Shown: one piece after another, positions 6,565 to 12,902 of the stretch
Position numbering within the stretch: the first letter of the stretch is position 1
How the letters are laid out: each line of letters opens with the position of its first letter
Origin: CAZZEX01 sp964653285
GTDB taxonomy: Bacteria > Chloroflexota > Anaerolineae > B4-G1
DNA: 12,902 nt
NCBI GenBank assembly: GCA_964653285.1
Contig: CAZZEX010000121.1
Location: 1 to 12,902, forward strand
Reading direction: 5' to 3'
Program-made: the position numbers and the translations under genes
Notes under the pieces: model-generated
Database searches by the model: none
The model's input: the letters and a program-made list of their open reading frames with translations, nothing else
What the model was told of the DNA's origin: nothing

Positions 6565-8093
6565 CCGTTTTTCCTCCACTTCTCAGGGAGAGCACTCGAC
6601 CAGCCTTCAATATGTTGCAGTTTGCAGACTCGATCTATATCCGAAGAGCCAGTACCCTGTTTCTGGAACACTAAAGCGAAGTCATGCTTCAAACCGCCCT
6701 TTCTGCTGTCTTGCACAACGGATCCGGCGGAGTAGGACAACGGAAAATATCCCACGTATTCGAGGTGACCTTCGGTAGGCTCCTGGTGAAATGCACGCAG
6801 ATACTCCCAGCTTAACGAGCCGCGTGCATTGAAAAGCAATACCAGAAGGCGACCTTTCTTCAGAACTTGCCCAGCAAGAGCAAGAAACTTCCTCATAGCG
6901 CGGTTGTACTCTGCAAACCCTTTATGTCTTTCCATGGCGTTAGAGACTACAATCTCCCTCCGAAAGTCTACGGTGTACCCAAGAATAGCGTTCCATATCT
7001 CGCTGAGTTCGAGATAGGGCACCCGATCGCTATGTGGGGGGTCGGTCAAGATCAGATCAATCGAGTTAGCAGGAAACCGTCTGAGCACTTCCAATGCATC
7101 ATCGCAATAGAGAGACCCTGTTGCCTGGCCGCATAATACATCAGAATGGTGATTCGACAACAAGCAGGGCGCCGGCAGGTCTGGTTCTCTCAAGGCCTTA
7201 ACCAATCTGCGCACCCGCCGCGCAAAACAATTCCATACGTTGATCTCAAAATGAAGCTCAGGACGCCAATAACCGACCACCCAACTTCCTACCTCAATTC
7301 TGGGGGAAGAACGACCTGTTGTTTTGCCCCGACCTGTGATAGCAAAAACCATACGGCTCATTTGGCCGCAAGCGGCAGTCAGACATAAGCGAAAAACAGG
7401 CTGAGTGGGTGAGGGCAAGTTGCCGATTGCATCCAGTAGCAAGTCTATATTTCGCAATGCACGGTCGGTGAAAATGTCATTCAATGTCAGATTGGGAGAT
7501 GCATTGATTCTAGAGTTTGTAAAGAATCGGGGTGGCCGAATGTGACGCGATTGATACCCCTTATACTTCTCAAATTGTCTAATGTCGTACTCCGTCGGCT
7601 CGTATACTCGTCTTCCCCTACCTATTCTCCTTTCCACTACCCATACTTGCCGGAGTTCCTGATTCTTCCAGAGGTAGTGAGTCGCAACGTCGTTGGCATC
7701 GTCTCTCTTGTAGGACTCCTCGATTTGTCTACGCACGCGCTCCTCGATTTCGACCAAGCCTTCCTCAACAATACTAGCGTCAGGTGGTGAGACTAGAAGT
7801 TTTGAAATCTCGATGGCAATCGGATTGAGATCAATGCCGATAAAGCGTCGCCCAAGACGGGCAGATTCTCTTGCAATTACACCCGACCCCATAAAGGGAT
7901 CCAAGATTACCTCATGTCCATCGGTCAGATTCTCAATCACATAGGAAACCGGCTCAAAAGGTTTCTTCCCCCAGTATTTATGGAAAGCATACAGCCCACG
8001 ATATCCCGATGGGGCTGATACCTGAGCAGTTGTTGTGACCGACTCCATTCCTTCGAGGGGTAATCGAAGTTGACGATGTGAGTTGCTCACCAT
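6555..8093 (-). CDS. DNA methyltransferase, alpha-type motif order, COG1743-like
   Basis: 512 residues. FHKYWGKKP (about 37-45) and DPFMGSG (65-71), with GIDLNP (86-91), form motifs X-I of the SAM-binding site. A long middle region (about 100-340) is the probable target-recognition domain. TDPPHSDRVPYLELSEIW (350-367) is motif IV. The order X-I, TRD, IV is that of alpha-group amino-methyltransferases (N6-adenine or N4-cytosine). YWGKKP and the VPYLELS tail of motif IV recall the COG1743/DUF1156 group. Motif IV reads DPPH rather than DPPY/F/W, so the usual stacking aromatic is replaced by His. It should protect host DNA from the downstream endonuclease. ATG 8093 overlaps the upstream stop by 7 nt, with GAGGGTGA as SD. 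Sampled stretches are near 40-43% GC, against about 63% in a sampled murJ stretch. Confidence 0.88.
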   Translation of the reverse strand: MVSNSHRQLRLPLEGMESVTTTAQVSAPSGYRGLYAFHKYWGKKPFEPVSYVIENLTDGHEVILDPFMGSGVIARESARLGRRFIGIDLNPIAIEISKLLVSPPDASIVEEGLVEIEERVRRQIEESYKRDDANDVATHYLWKNQELRQVWVVERRIGRGRRVYEPTEYDIRQFEKYKGYQSRHIRPPRFFTNSRINASPNLTLNDIFTDRALRNIDLLLDAIGNLPSPTQPVFRLCLTAACGQMSRMVFAITGRGKTTGRSSPRIEVGSWVVGYWRPELHFEINVWNCFARRVRRLVKALREPDLPAPCLLSNHHSDVLCGQATGSLYCDDALEVLRRFPANSIDLILTDPPHSDRVPYLELSEIWNAILGYTVDFRREIVVSNAMERHKGFAEYNRAMRKFLALAGQVLKKGRLLVLLFNARGSLSWEYLRAFHQEPTEGHLEYVGYFPLSYSAGSVVQDSRKGGLKHDFALVFQKQGTGSSDIDRVCKLQHIEGWSSALPEKWRKNGCP

Positions 8094-8917
8094 GCTTTCA
8101 CCCTCGCTACTGCGAATACCTCCCGCTCAAAGAACCAGCGGAAGGGCGGCCAGTTGAACAGGACGTAGCGGGCCGCCGCCAGCAGCGGCCCCTCGTCCCG
8201 GTTCTGCGGGGGCGTGTCCAGCCATACCTGGGCACAGAAGCCCGCCCGCCGCAGTGCCCGCCGCAGGCTGGCCGCGCTCTGTTCGTTCACGTGCACGTCG
8301 AGGTTGGCTGGGACGATGGCGCGGGGGTCTTTTGGGTAATTCACTCCCTGCCCCATCAGCGTGCGCACCAGCCGCACCAGCGGGTACGCGTACCGGTCGT
8401 ACCAGACGTTGGGGGCGGTGTGGATGATGAGCCGGCCATCGGGTCGCAGCACGCGTCGTGCCTCCGCCAACGCCTGGTCCAGTTCCCACGGGTGCAGGTG
8501 CTCGACCAGGTCGAACATCAGCACGCGATCGAAGGAGGCGGCAGGAAAGGGCAACCCTTTGGCGTCGGCCCGGTAGACGCCCACAGTGCTCCTCGTTTCC
8601 TCATCGGCCACCGCCAATCCCCGTGCCATCCGCAACGCCACCGGCGCGTAGTCCACCCCGTATGCCTGCGCTCCCAGCCTCGCGCAGCGACGCAGAATCT
8701 CACCCCGCCCGCAGCCGACGTCGAGCACCCACATCCCAGGCGCGACCTCGGCCACCTCAAAAGCCTGGCTCAGCCGGCGCGACAGATGCGTCCCTTCGCT
8801 GGCGGTGAACTCTGTGTATCCTTCGCAAGAACCTAAGAAATACGCCTCGTCATATTGCTCAGGACGAACCGGTTGAATCTGCTCAACTTCCTGCTCAACT
8901 CCCAATGCGCCTTTCAC
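8087..8917 (-). CDS. Class I SAM-dependent methyltransferase (Methyltransf_11-like), small-molecule or lipid/glycan substrate
   Basis: 276 residues from a GTG start at 8917, preceded by TGAGG at good spacing; no ATG is available near the N-terminus. The Rossmann-fold SAM site is clear: motif I is WVLDVGCGRGE (63-73), with the acidic strand-2 end YGVDYAP (86-92). A UbiE/Coq5-like post-I region follows (GLPFPAASFDRVLMFDLVEHL, about 121-141), then motif LRPDGRLIIHTAPN (157-170). The C-terminal third is arginine- and tryptophan-rich and may touch a membrane. The substrate cannot be named. murJ upstream hints at envelope lipid or glycan work. However, the 7-nt stop/start overlap ties it to the DNA methyltransferase gene. 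Its higher GC resembles murJ rather than the restriction-modification genes. Confidence 0.88.
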   Translation of the reverse strand: MKGALGVEQEVEQIQPVRPEQYDEAYFLGSCEGYTEFTASEGTHLSRRLSQAFEVAEVAPGMWVLDVGCGRGEILRRCARLGAQAYGVDYAPVALRMARGLAVADEETRSTVGVYRADAKGLPFPAASFDRVLMFDLVEHLHPWELDQALAEARRVLRPDGRLIIHTAPNVWYDRYAYPLVRLVRTLMGQGVNYPKDPRAIVPANLDVHVNEQSAASLRRALRRAGFCAQVWLDTPPQNRDEGPLLAAARYVLFNWPPFRWFFEREVFAVARVKAW

Positions 8918-8954
8918 ACGTCAATCCTCACCAAGCGTTCAGTCTCTCATCCAC

Positions 8955-8982
8955 TATCACGCTTTACGCACTACGCATTACA
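8955..8982. repeat. Low-complexity CACGCTTTA/ACGCATTAC intergenic repeat
   Basis: ATCACGCTTTACGCACTACGC and the bases after it consist of short degenerate units (TTACGCA, CTACGCA, TTACA). A related tract lies at 10766-10793. Both are in short intergenic spaces flanking murJ. Their origin is unknown; they look like remnants of dispersed intergenic repeats. Confidence 0.45.
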
Positions 8983-8991
8983 TTCGATGGC

Positions 8992-9020
8992 ATTATAATC
9001 TACCGTCCAGGCCCCGTCAA
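8992..9020 (-). promoter_or_regulatory. Near-consensus promoter at the murJ 3' end, for the methyltransferase/R-M operon
   Basis: On the minus strand, TTGACG (9020-9015) lies 17 bases before a perfect TATAAT (8997-8992). The -35 is inside the last codons of murJ and the -10 is just past its stop. Transcription would start near 8985, giving a leader of roughly 65-70 nt before GTG 8917. Confidence 0.75.
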
Positions 9021-10595
9021 GCGGTTCAGGCTATCGCCGACGGCAGCGCGGATCAGGCGAATCTCCTCAAGTCTCAACACCAAAGCCAGAAGTCCGTAGA
9101 CTACCACCCCAACGCCTCCAGCCCCGCCCACGACTAGCAGTTCCCCCAGTAGGCCCGGCGGTGCCACCGTCGCCAGAGCGCACATCACGCCCCAGGTCAC
9201 CGCTGCCATCACCAGCGCAGCGAGGGTGGCCTTCAGCATGAGAGACCACAGGCCGTGATCGCCCAGCCCGCCTAAGCGTCGCCGGGTCAGCACCAGCATA
9301 GCCAGCGCGTGGGCGGTCAATTTGAGGGAGTTGACCAAGACCAGGAGCGGCAGGGTCAGTACCCCTAGCCACCAGGAAGATAGGGCCATCAGAGCGTAGA
9401 GGAGCGTCGTTCCCACCCCCACCAGGGCGGGGGTCAGCGTGTCCTTGCGGGCGTAGAAGGCGAAAATGAGGGGCTGATCCACGGCGGCGAAGAGCAATCC
9501 CAGGAGCGCACACCGCAGCGCCTGCGCCGTCGCTACCGTGTCCGCTGGCGTAAAGTAGCCGTGTTCGAAGATGAGGGCGATAATGGGATTCGCCAACACG
9601 TACAGGCCGATGGTGGACGGGATGATCAGGGCCAGCACCAACCGCAGCCCCCGGGCCAGGGTAGCCCGGAAAGGGCCAGTTTTCTCGGCGACAGCCTGCC
9701 GGGAGAGGGTGGGAAGTATGGCGATGGATACAGCAGTGACGATCAGGCCAAGGGGGAACTGCACAATCTGCGCTGCATATCCCATCCAGGAGATGGCAGA
9801 ATCGCCGATGTGGGAGGCCAGGTTGTAACTGAGTAGCTCCGCCAGTTTGTCCACCGCCAGACCGATCAGGATAGGGAGATAGAGTCGCCCAATGTGGCGC
9901 AGGACGGGGTGGCGGAGATCAAGGGCGAAGCGGAGCCGGACATCGCGCATTCCAGGCAGTTGGAGCACCACCTGGAGCGCAGCACCCACCAGCATACCGG
10001 CGGCCATGCTGTGGACACCCCATCGGCATCCCAGGGCCAGCGCCACGACGACCATGGCGGCATTGCAAACAGCGGCGGTGAAGGCGGGGAAGGTGAACCG
10101 TTTGAGCGCATAGAGAGTGCCGGATAGGATACTGGCCAGGCTGAGGAAAAGAACCGCCGGGAGAACCAATCGCAAGAGATCGGTCGCCAGAGTCCGATAG
10201 GGGAGCGAAAGCCCCCCGGCTTGTAGCCAAATCACCTGAGGGGCCAGGAGTTCCCCCAGCAGGACGAACCCGCACAGGATCAACAGGGTGACGCTGAGCA
10301 GGACACTAAGTAAGTGCCACAACTCTGTCCGGCGTTCCGGAGCTGTGTAGTTGGAGAGGACGGGAACGAGGGCCGAACTGACTATGCCCCCCACCAGCAG
10401 GTCGTAGATCATGATAGGGATGCGGAGTGCTGCATTCAGCGCGCTCACGTCGCCGCCAGCGCCGAAGAGGCGGGACATGACCATCCCCCGTAGCAGCCCC
10501 AGCATGCGACTGGCGATGTTTCCCAACGCGATGATCCCGGCCGCCTGCGCGACTTCTACCTCTGGCTTTAACGATATCCCGCCCGTTTCGTCCAA
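9000..10595 (-). CDS. murJ: Lipid II flippase MurJ (MVF/MviN family)
   Basis: Moves the peptidoglycan precursor lipid II across the cytoplasmic membrane. 531 residues with a series of hydrophobic helices consistent with the 14-TM MurJ fold. Family segments include GNIASRMLGLLRGMVMSRLFG (residues 25-45, the conserved first helix) and ALRIPIMIYDLLVGGIVSSAL next to it. Also visible is FPLGLIVTAVSIAILPTLSRQ in the middle. I chose TTG at 10595 because AGGAGG lies 6 nt upstream. The frame extends to another TTG at 10634, giving 13 extra residues (544 aa) that would include the SD itself, so this is unlikely. A TTGTAG-17-TAGAAT promoter lies upstream. The neighbouring sortase and methyltransferase fit an envelope theme. 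Confidence 0.95.
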   Translation of the reverse strand: MDETGGISLKPEVEVAQAAGIIALGNIASRMLGLLRGMVMSRLFGAGGDVSALNAALRIPIMIYDLLVGGIVSSALVPVLSNYTAPERRTELWHLLSVLLSVTLLILCGFVLLGELLAPQVIWLQAGGLSLPYRTLATDLLRLVLPAVLFLSLASILSGTLYALKRFTFPAFTAAVCNAAMVVVALALGCRWGVHSMAAGMLVGAALQVVLQLPGMRDVRLRFALDLRHPVLRHIGRLYLPILIGLAVDKLAELLSYNLASHIGDSAISWMGYAAQIVQFPLGLIVTAVSIAILPTLSRQAVAEKTGPFRATLARGLRLVLALIIPSTIGLYVLANPIIALIFEHGYFTPADTVATAQALRCALLGLLFAAVDQPLIFAFYARKDTLTPALVGVGTTLLYALMALSSWWLGVLTLPLLVLVNSLKLTAHALAMLVLTRRRLGGLGDHGLWSLMLKATLAALVMAAVTWGVMCALATVAPPGLLGELLVVGGAGGVGVVVYGLLALVLRLEEIRLIRAAVGDSLNRLTGPGR

Positions 10596-10676
10596 CCCGT
10601 CCCTCCTAATCTTGTAGGCAACGGCCCATCTCAATGACGCTCGGTCTCCGGGACCGAAGCCCTGACGAACCCGTGC

Positions 10677-10705
10677 ATTCTACAGCAATTTGGGAAGGAC
10701 TACAA
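10677..10705 (-). promoter_or_regulatory. Candidate promoter for murJ
   Basis: On the minus strand, TTGTAG (10705-10700) is followed after 17 bases by TAGAAT (10682-10677), about 82 bases before the TTG start. An extended -10-like TGGTATGAT also lies nearby (around 10712-10720) without a good -35. The leader includes a small hairpin TCGGTC/GACCGA (10641-10657). Confidence 0.55.
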
Positions 10706-10765
10706 ACTGGTGATCATACCAGACGCACGCAAAAACCGAGAAGATGCAACATCGCTGCACTCTGG

Positions 10766-10793
10766 CTCACGCTTTAGGTTTCACGTTTTACGC
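10766..10793. repeat. Low-complexity CACGCTTTA/TTTCACG intergenic repeat
   Basis: CTCACGCTTTAGGTTTCACG and TTTTACGCC repeat short CACG-TTT units and share the nonamer CACGCTTTA with the tract at 8955-8982 on the other side of murJ. It lies upstream of the rpsO promoter. Confidence 0.45.
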
Positions 10794-10803
10794 CTTGGCC
10801 AGT

Positions 10804-10832
10804 TTGCGCGTGGGGCTGAATCGTGGTAGAAT
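10804..10832 (+). promoter_or_regulatory. Promoter for rpsO
   Basis: TTGCGC (10804-10809) is followed after 17 bases by TAGAAT (10827-10832). Transcription from about 10839 would give a leader of about 50 nt that consists mostly of one GC-rich hairpin and the SD. Confidence 0.7.
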
Positions 10833-10846
10833 AGCCCTGCAAAACT

Positions 10847-10873
10847 GGGTGGGGCGTACGTCAAGCCCCGCCC
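10847..10873 (+). promoter_or_regulatory. GC-rich leader hairpin of rpsO, possible S15 autoregulatory element
   Basis: GGGTGGGGC (10847-10855) pairs with GCCCCGCCC (10865-10873), nine pairs including one U-G, with a 9-nt loop. It ends about 9 nt before the SD (AAGGAGGA, 10882-10889). It lacks a T-run. S15 is known to repress its own mRNA through leader structures in several bacterial groups, so this is a candidate; that role is inferred. Confidence 0.5.
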
Positions 10874-10890
10874 GTGTGTAGAAGGAGGAA

Positions 10891-11163
10891 ATGGTGCCGT
10901 TGAGTAAGAGCGAGAAAGAAGCCATCATGCAGGAGTACGGGCGTGCGCCCAACGATACAGGCTCACCAGAAGTACAGATCGCACTGTTGACTACCCGCAT
11001 CCATCAACTGACGGAACACTTGAAGACACACAAGCACGACGAGCACTCCCGGCGCGGCCTGCTCAAGATGGTCGGCCAACGCCGGCGTCATTTGACCTAT
11101 CTCAGTCGCAAAGACCCCGAACGGTATAAGGATATCATCCAGCGACTCGGATTGCGCAGGTAG
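10891..11163 (+). CDS. rpsO: 30S ribosomal protein S15
   Basis: 90 residues, the normal length for bacterial S15. Diagnostic segments are YGRAPNDTGSPEVQIALLT (residues 16-34), RIHQLTEHLKTHKHDEHSRR (36-55), and then LLKMVGQRRRHLTYL (57-71) and RYKDIIQRLGLRR at the C-terminus. S15 binds the central domain of 16S rRNA early in 30S assembly. The start ATG is preceded by AAGGAGGA. A promoter and a leader hairpin lie just upstream. pnp follows in the same direction, the conserved bacterial rpsO-pnp arrangement. Confidence 0.98.
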   Translation: MVPLSKSEKEAIMQEYGRAPNDTGSPEVQIALLTTRIHQLTEHLKTHKHDEHSRRGLLKMVGQRRRHLTYLSRKDPERYKDIIQRLGLRR

Positions 11164-11184
11164 TATATCATTGGAAGGTCAATC

Positions 11185-11225
11185 GAACGAGTAGGTGCGG
11201 AGGGGATGTGCCTATCTACTCGTTC
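11185..11225 (+). promoter_or_regulatory. Stem-loop after rpsO
   Basis: GAACGAGTAG (11185-11194) pairs perfectly with CTACTCGTTC (11216-11225), and three further weak pairs (G-U, U-A, G-U) extend inward. It lies 21 nt after the rpsO stop. Only a broken T-rich stretch (TATATTTCTCT, about 11237-11247) follows, so it may be a weak attenuator, an mRNA-stabilising 3' end or a processing site rather than a full terminator. Confidence 0.6.
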
Positions 11226-11276
11226 AGTTGGTTCAGTATATTTCTCTGGAAATCAACAAGCTAAGAGGCCAAGCGC

Positions 11277-11352
11277 AGGTCCAGGAATTGGGGAGTGTAG
11301 CGTAGCCCAGGAGCAGGCAGTCTGCTACGAGACACCCCCCAGTCCCTGACCT
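11277..11352 (+). promoter_or_regulatory. Long imperfect hairpin in the pnp leader (putative RNase III/PNPase control site)
   Basis: The arms 11277-11306 and 11324-11352 fold into about 26 pairs. From the loop outward these are CGTAGC/GCTACG, an AG/AG internal loop, GTGT/ACAC, an A-C mismatch, GGGG/CCCC, then TTA/TGT, a mismatch, GGAC/GTCC, a bulged C, and AGGT/ACCT. The loop is 17 nt. The element ends about 20 nt before the pnp SD GGAGGTG (11373-11379). A long double-stranded leader next to pnp is the known target of RNase III and PNPase in E. coli autoregulation; applying that here is inference. Confidence 0.65.
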
Positions 11353-11385
11353 CTGTGCCTGGCCTCAGACACGGAGGTGTAAAAA

Positions 11386-12902
11386 GTGAATAGTCACGAG
11401 TTTACCGCCACGTTGGGAGACGAGATCGTCACCCTCGAAACCGGGAAACTGGCCCAACAGGCAGGCGGTGCGGTTACGGTTCGCTACGGCGACACGCTGT
11501 TGCTCGTTGCGGCGACGATGGCACACAGCGTCCGCGAGGGGATCAATTTCTTTCCCCTCACTGTGGACTTCGAGGAGCGGCTCTACGCGGCCGGCCGCAT
11601 CCCAGGTTCTTTCTTCCGCCGCGAGGGACGGCCAACCGAATCAGCCACGCTTACTATGCGGTTGACTGATCGTCCCATCCGTCCCCTTTTCCCCCACGAT
11701 ATGCGCAACGATGTGCAGGTCATCATCACCCCTCTCTCGCAAGACGAGGAGCACCAGGCCGACATCCTGTCCATTATTGGTGCTTCGGCAGCACTCACCA
11801 TCTCCGATGTCCCGTTTGATGGGCCGGTAGGAGCCGTGCGCGTGGGATACATAGACAGGGAAGTGGTTACCAACCCGACCGTCTCGCAAATGGAACACAG
11901 CGCGCTTGATCTGCGGCTGGCCGGCACCGCCGATGCCTTGCTGATGGTCGAGGCGGGAGCGAATGAGGTCAGCGAAGATGTAATGATCGAGGCACTCCGC
12001 CGTGGTCACCAGGCTATACAGGACGTGATTCGCGTCCAGAACGAGATGCGGGAGGCGGTGGGGAAGCCCAAGCGGACCTATACCGCCTACATTCTGCCCG
12101 ACGAGTTGCATGCAGTCGTCCGCCAGCAGGTGGGTGATCGACTGCCGGAGGCCATCTACGGCGCAACGAGCAAAGCGGACCTCAACGAGCGATTGAAGGT
12201 CCTGCGGGATGAACTGACCGAGAATCTAGGCGAGGAGTGGGACGAAAGGGCAATCAGAGAAGCATTCGAGGAAGTGGAGCGCGAACTCATCCGCCGACGC
12301 ACTATCGAGGAAGGCACCCGCGCCGATGGGCGAGACCCTCAGACCATCCGCCCCCTTTCAGCCGAGGTGGGACTGCTGCCACGGACACACGGATCTGGCC
12401 TCTTCACTCGTGGCGAGACCCAGGTGCTTTCCGTCGCCACTCTAGGCACACCTCGGGAGGAGCAAATGCTGGACGACCTTTCACCGGAGGAGACCAAGCG
12501 CTACATACACCACTACAATTTCCCCCCCTACTCCACTGGTGAGACGCGCCCGCTGCGCGGCCCCCGTCGGCGCGAGATCGGCCACGGCGCGCTGGCCGAG
12601 CGGGCATTGCTGCCGGCGGTCCCCGACAATGGCGAGTTCCCTTACACCATTCGCGTCGTCAGCGAGGCGCTCAGTTCCAACGGGTCTACTTCAATGGCGA
12701 GTGTATGTGGGAGCACGCTGGCACTTATGGATGCCGGTGTGCCCATCAAGGCCCCGGTCGCGGGCATCGCGATGGGCCTGATGATGGAGGATGGCCGCTA
12801 TCAAATCTTGACCGACATCCAGGGGCTGGAAGATCATATCGGAGACATGGACTTCAAAGTCGCCGGTACGCGCACGGGGATCACCGCTTTGCAGATGGAC
12901 AT
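11386..12902 (+). CDS. pnp: Polyribonucleotide nucleotidyltransferase (PNPase), partial at the 3' end
   Basis: A phosphorolytic 3'-5' exoribonuclease acting in mRNA decay. GTG start at 11386 with GGAGGTG 6 nt upstream; 505 complete codons are in the window. The first RNase PH-like domain shows FPLTVDFEERLYAAGRIPGS, FFRREGRPTE and LTDRPIRPLFP. A helical linker follows. The second, catalytic RNase PH domain shows EEGTRADGRD, LFTRGETQVL, HHYNFPPYSTGETRP and RREIGHGALAERALLP. It continues with SNGSTSMASVCGSTLALMDA and the metal/catalytic segment GDMDFKVAGT (Asp487, Asp489, Lys491). The C-terminal KH and S1 RNA-binding domains, expected in the next 200 or so residues, lie outside the window. Follows rpsO in the usual order. 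Confidence 0.97.
   Translation, partial: MNSHEFTATLGDEIVTLETGKLAQQAGGAVTVRYGDTLLLVAATMAHSVREGINFFPLTVDFEERLYAAGRIPGSFFRREGRPTESATLTMRLTDRPIRPLFPHDMRNDVQVIITPLSQDEEHQADILSIIGASAALTISDVPFDGPVGAVRVGYIDREVVTNPTVSQMEHSALDLRLAGTADALLMVEAGANEVSEDVMIEALRRGHQAIQDVIRVQNEMREAVGKPKRTYTAYILPDELHAVVRQQVGDRLPEAIYGATSKADLNERLKVLRDELTENLGEEWDERAIREAFEEVERELIRRRTIEEGTRADGRDPQTIRPLSAEVGLLPRTHGSGLFTRGETQVLSVATLGTPREEQMLDDLSPEETKRYIHHYNFPPYSTGETRPLRGPRRREIGHGALAERALLPAVPDNGEFPYTIRVVSEALSSNGSTSMASVCGSTLALMDAGVPIKAPVAGIAMGLMMEDGRYQILTDIQGLEDHIGDMDFKVAGTRTGITALQMD

Noticed and set aside
6579..6579. GTG start for the endonuclease
   Set aside because: ATG 6564 has GGAGG at 8 nt, and the ATG-TAG overlap with the methyltransferase is typical of translational coupling.
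8078..8836. 252-codon rightward frame over the class I methyltransferase
   Set aside because: It is the antisense of a gene with intact SAM motifs; it is His/Pro/Arg-rich with no family signature.
10641..10657. TCGGTC/GACCGA hairpin in the murJ leader
   Set aside because: A 6-bp stem in GC-rich DNA with no T-run or SD overlap; could be chance, so mentioned only in the promoter entry.

Overview
The window looks like a chromosomal segment of a GC-rich monoderm-type bacterium, most likely Chloroflexota (Anaerolineae or relatives). The assignment rests on an archaeal-type methionine adenosyltransferase under a bacterial SAM-I riboswitch, a sortase, a MurJ flippase, the bacterial rpsO-pnp pair, and consensus sigma-70 promoters with strong Shine-Dalgarno sites. 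The phylum is an inference; bacterial origin is secure.

Left part (1-1331): the 5' three quarters of mat runs leftward off the edge. Its leader carries a SAM-I (S-box) aptamer, a possible antiterminator pairing and a Rho-independent terminator, behind a TTGACA-17-TATCAT promoter. A second promoter faces right, with its -35 box only 3 bp away, and drives tRNA-Val(CAC).

Next (1412-4087): 80 bp beyond the tRNA lies a two-gene unit, a six-TM GAF-containing sensor histidine kinase and a polytopic membrane protein of uncertain family. It is closed by a nested stem-loop terminator.

Middle, all leftward (4114-10595), read in transcription order: murJ; a class I SAM-dependent methyltransferase; an alpha-type DNA methyltransferase; a PD-(D/E)XK-like putative restriction endonuclease; a class D/E-like sortase; and an 82-residue single-TM protein. 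The methyltransferase, DNA methyltransferase and endonuclease genes overlap by 7 and 10 nt. A near-consensus promoter (TTGACG-17-TATAAT) sits across the 3' end of murJ and should drive them. The two restriction-modification genes are clearly AT-richer than their surroundings, which suggests they were acquired as a cassette.

Right part (10677-12902): murJ and rpsO are divergent, each with a recognisable promoter. rpsO (ribosomal protein S15) is followed by pnp (polynucleotide phosphorylase), which runs off the right edge. The rpsO leader contains a GC-rich hairpin next to its SD. The rpsO-pnp spacer holds a 10-13 bp stem and then a long imperfect hairpin of about 26 pairs just before the pnp SD, a good candidate for an RNase III/PNPase-type autoregulatory element.

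No CRISPR array, insertion sequence or rRNA was seen. No gene-free stretch exceeds about 300 bases. The best candidates for something new are the uncharacterised overlapping methyltransferase/restriction-modification cassette (with DPPH instead of DPPY), the pnp leader structure, and the S-box control of an archaeal-type MAT.
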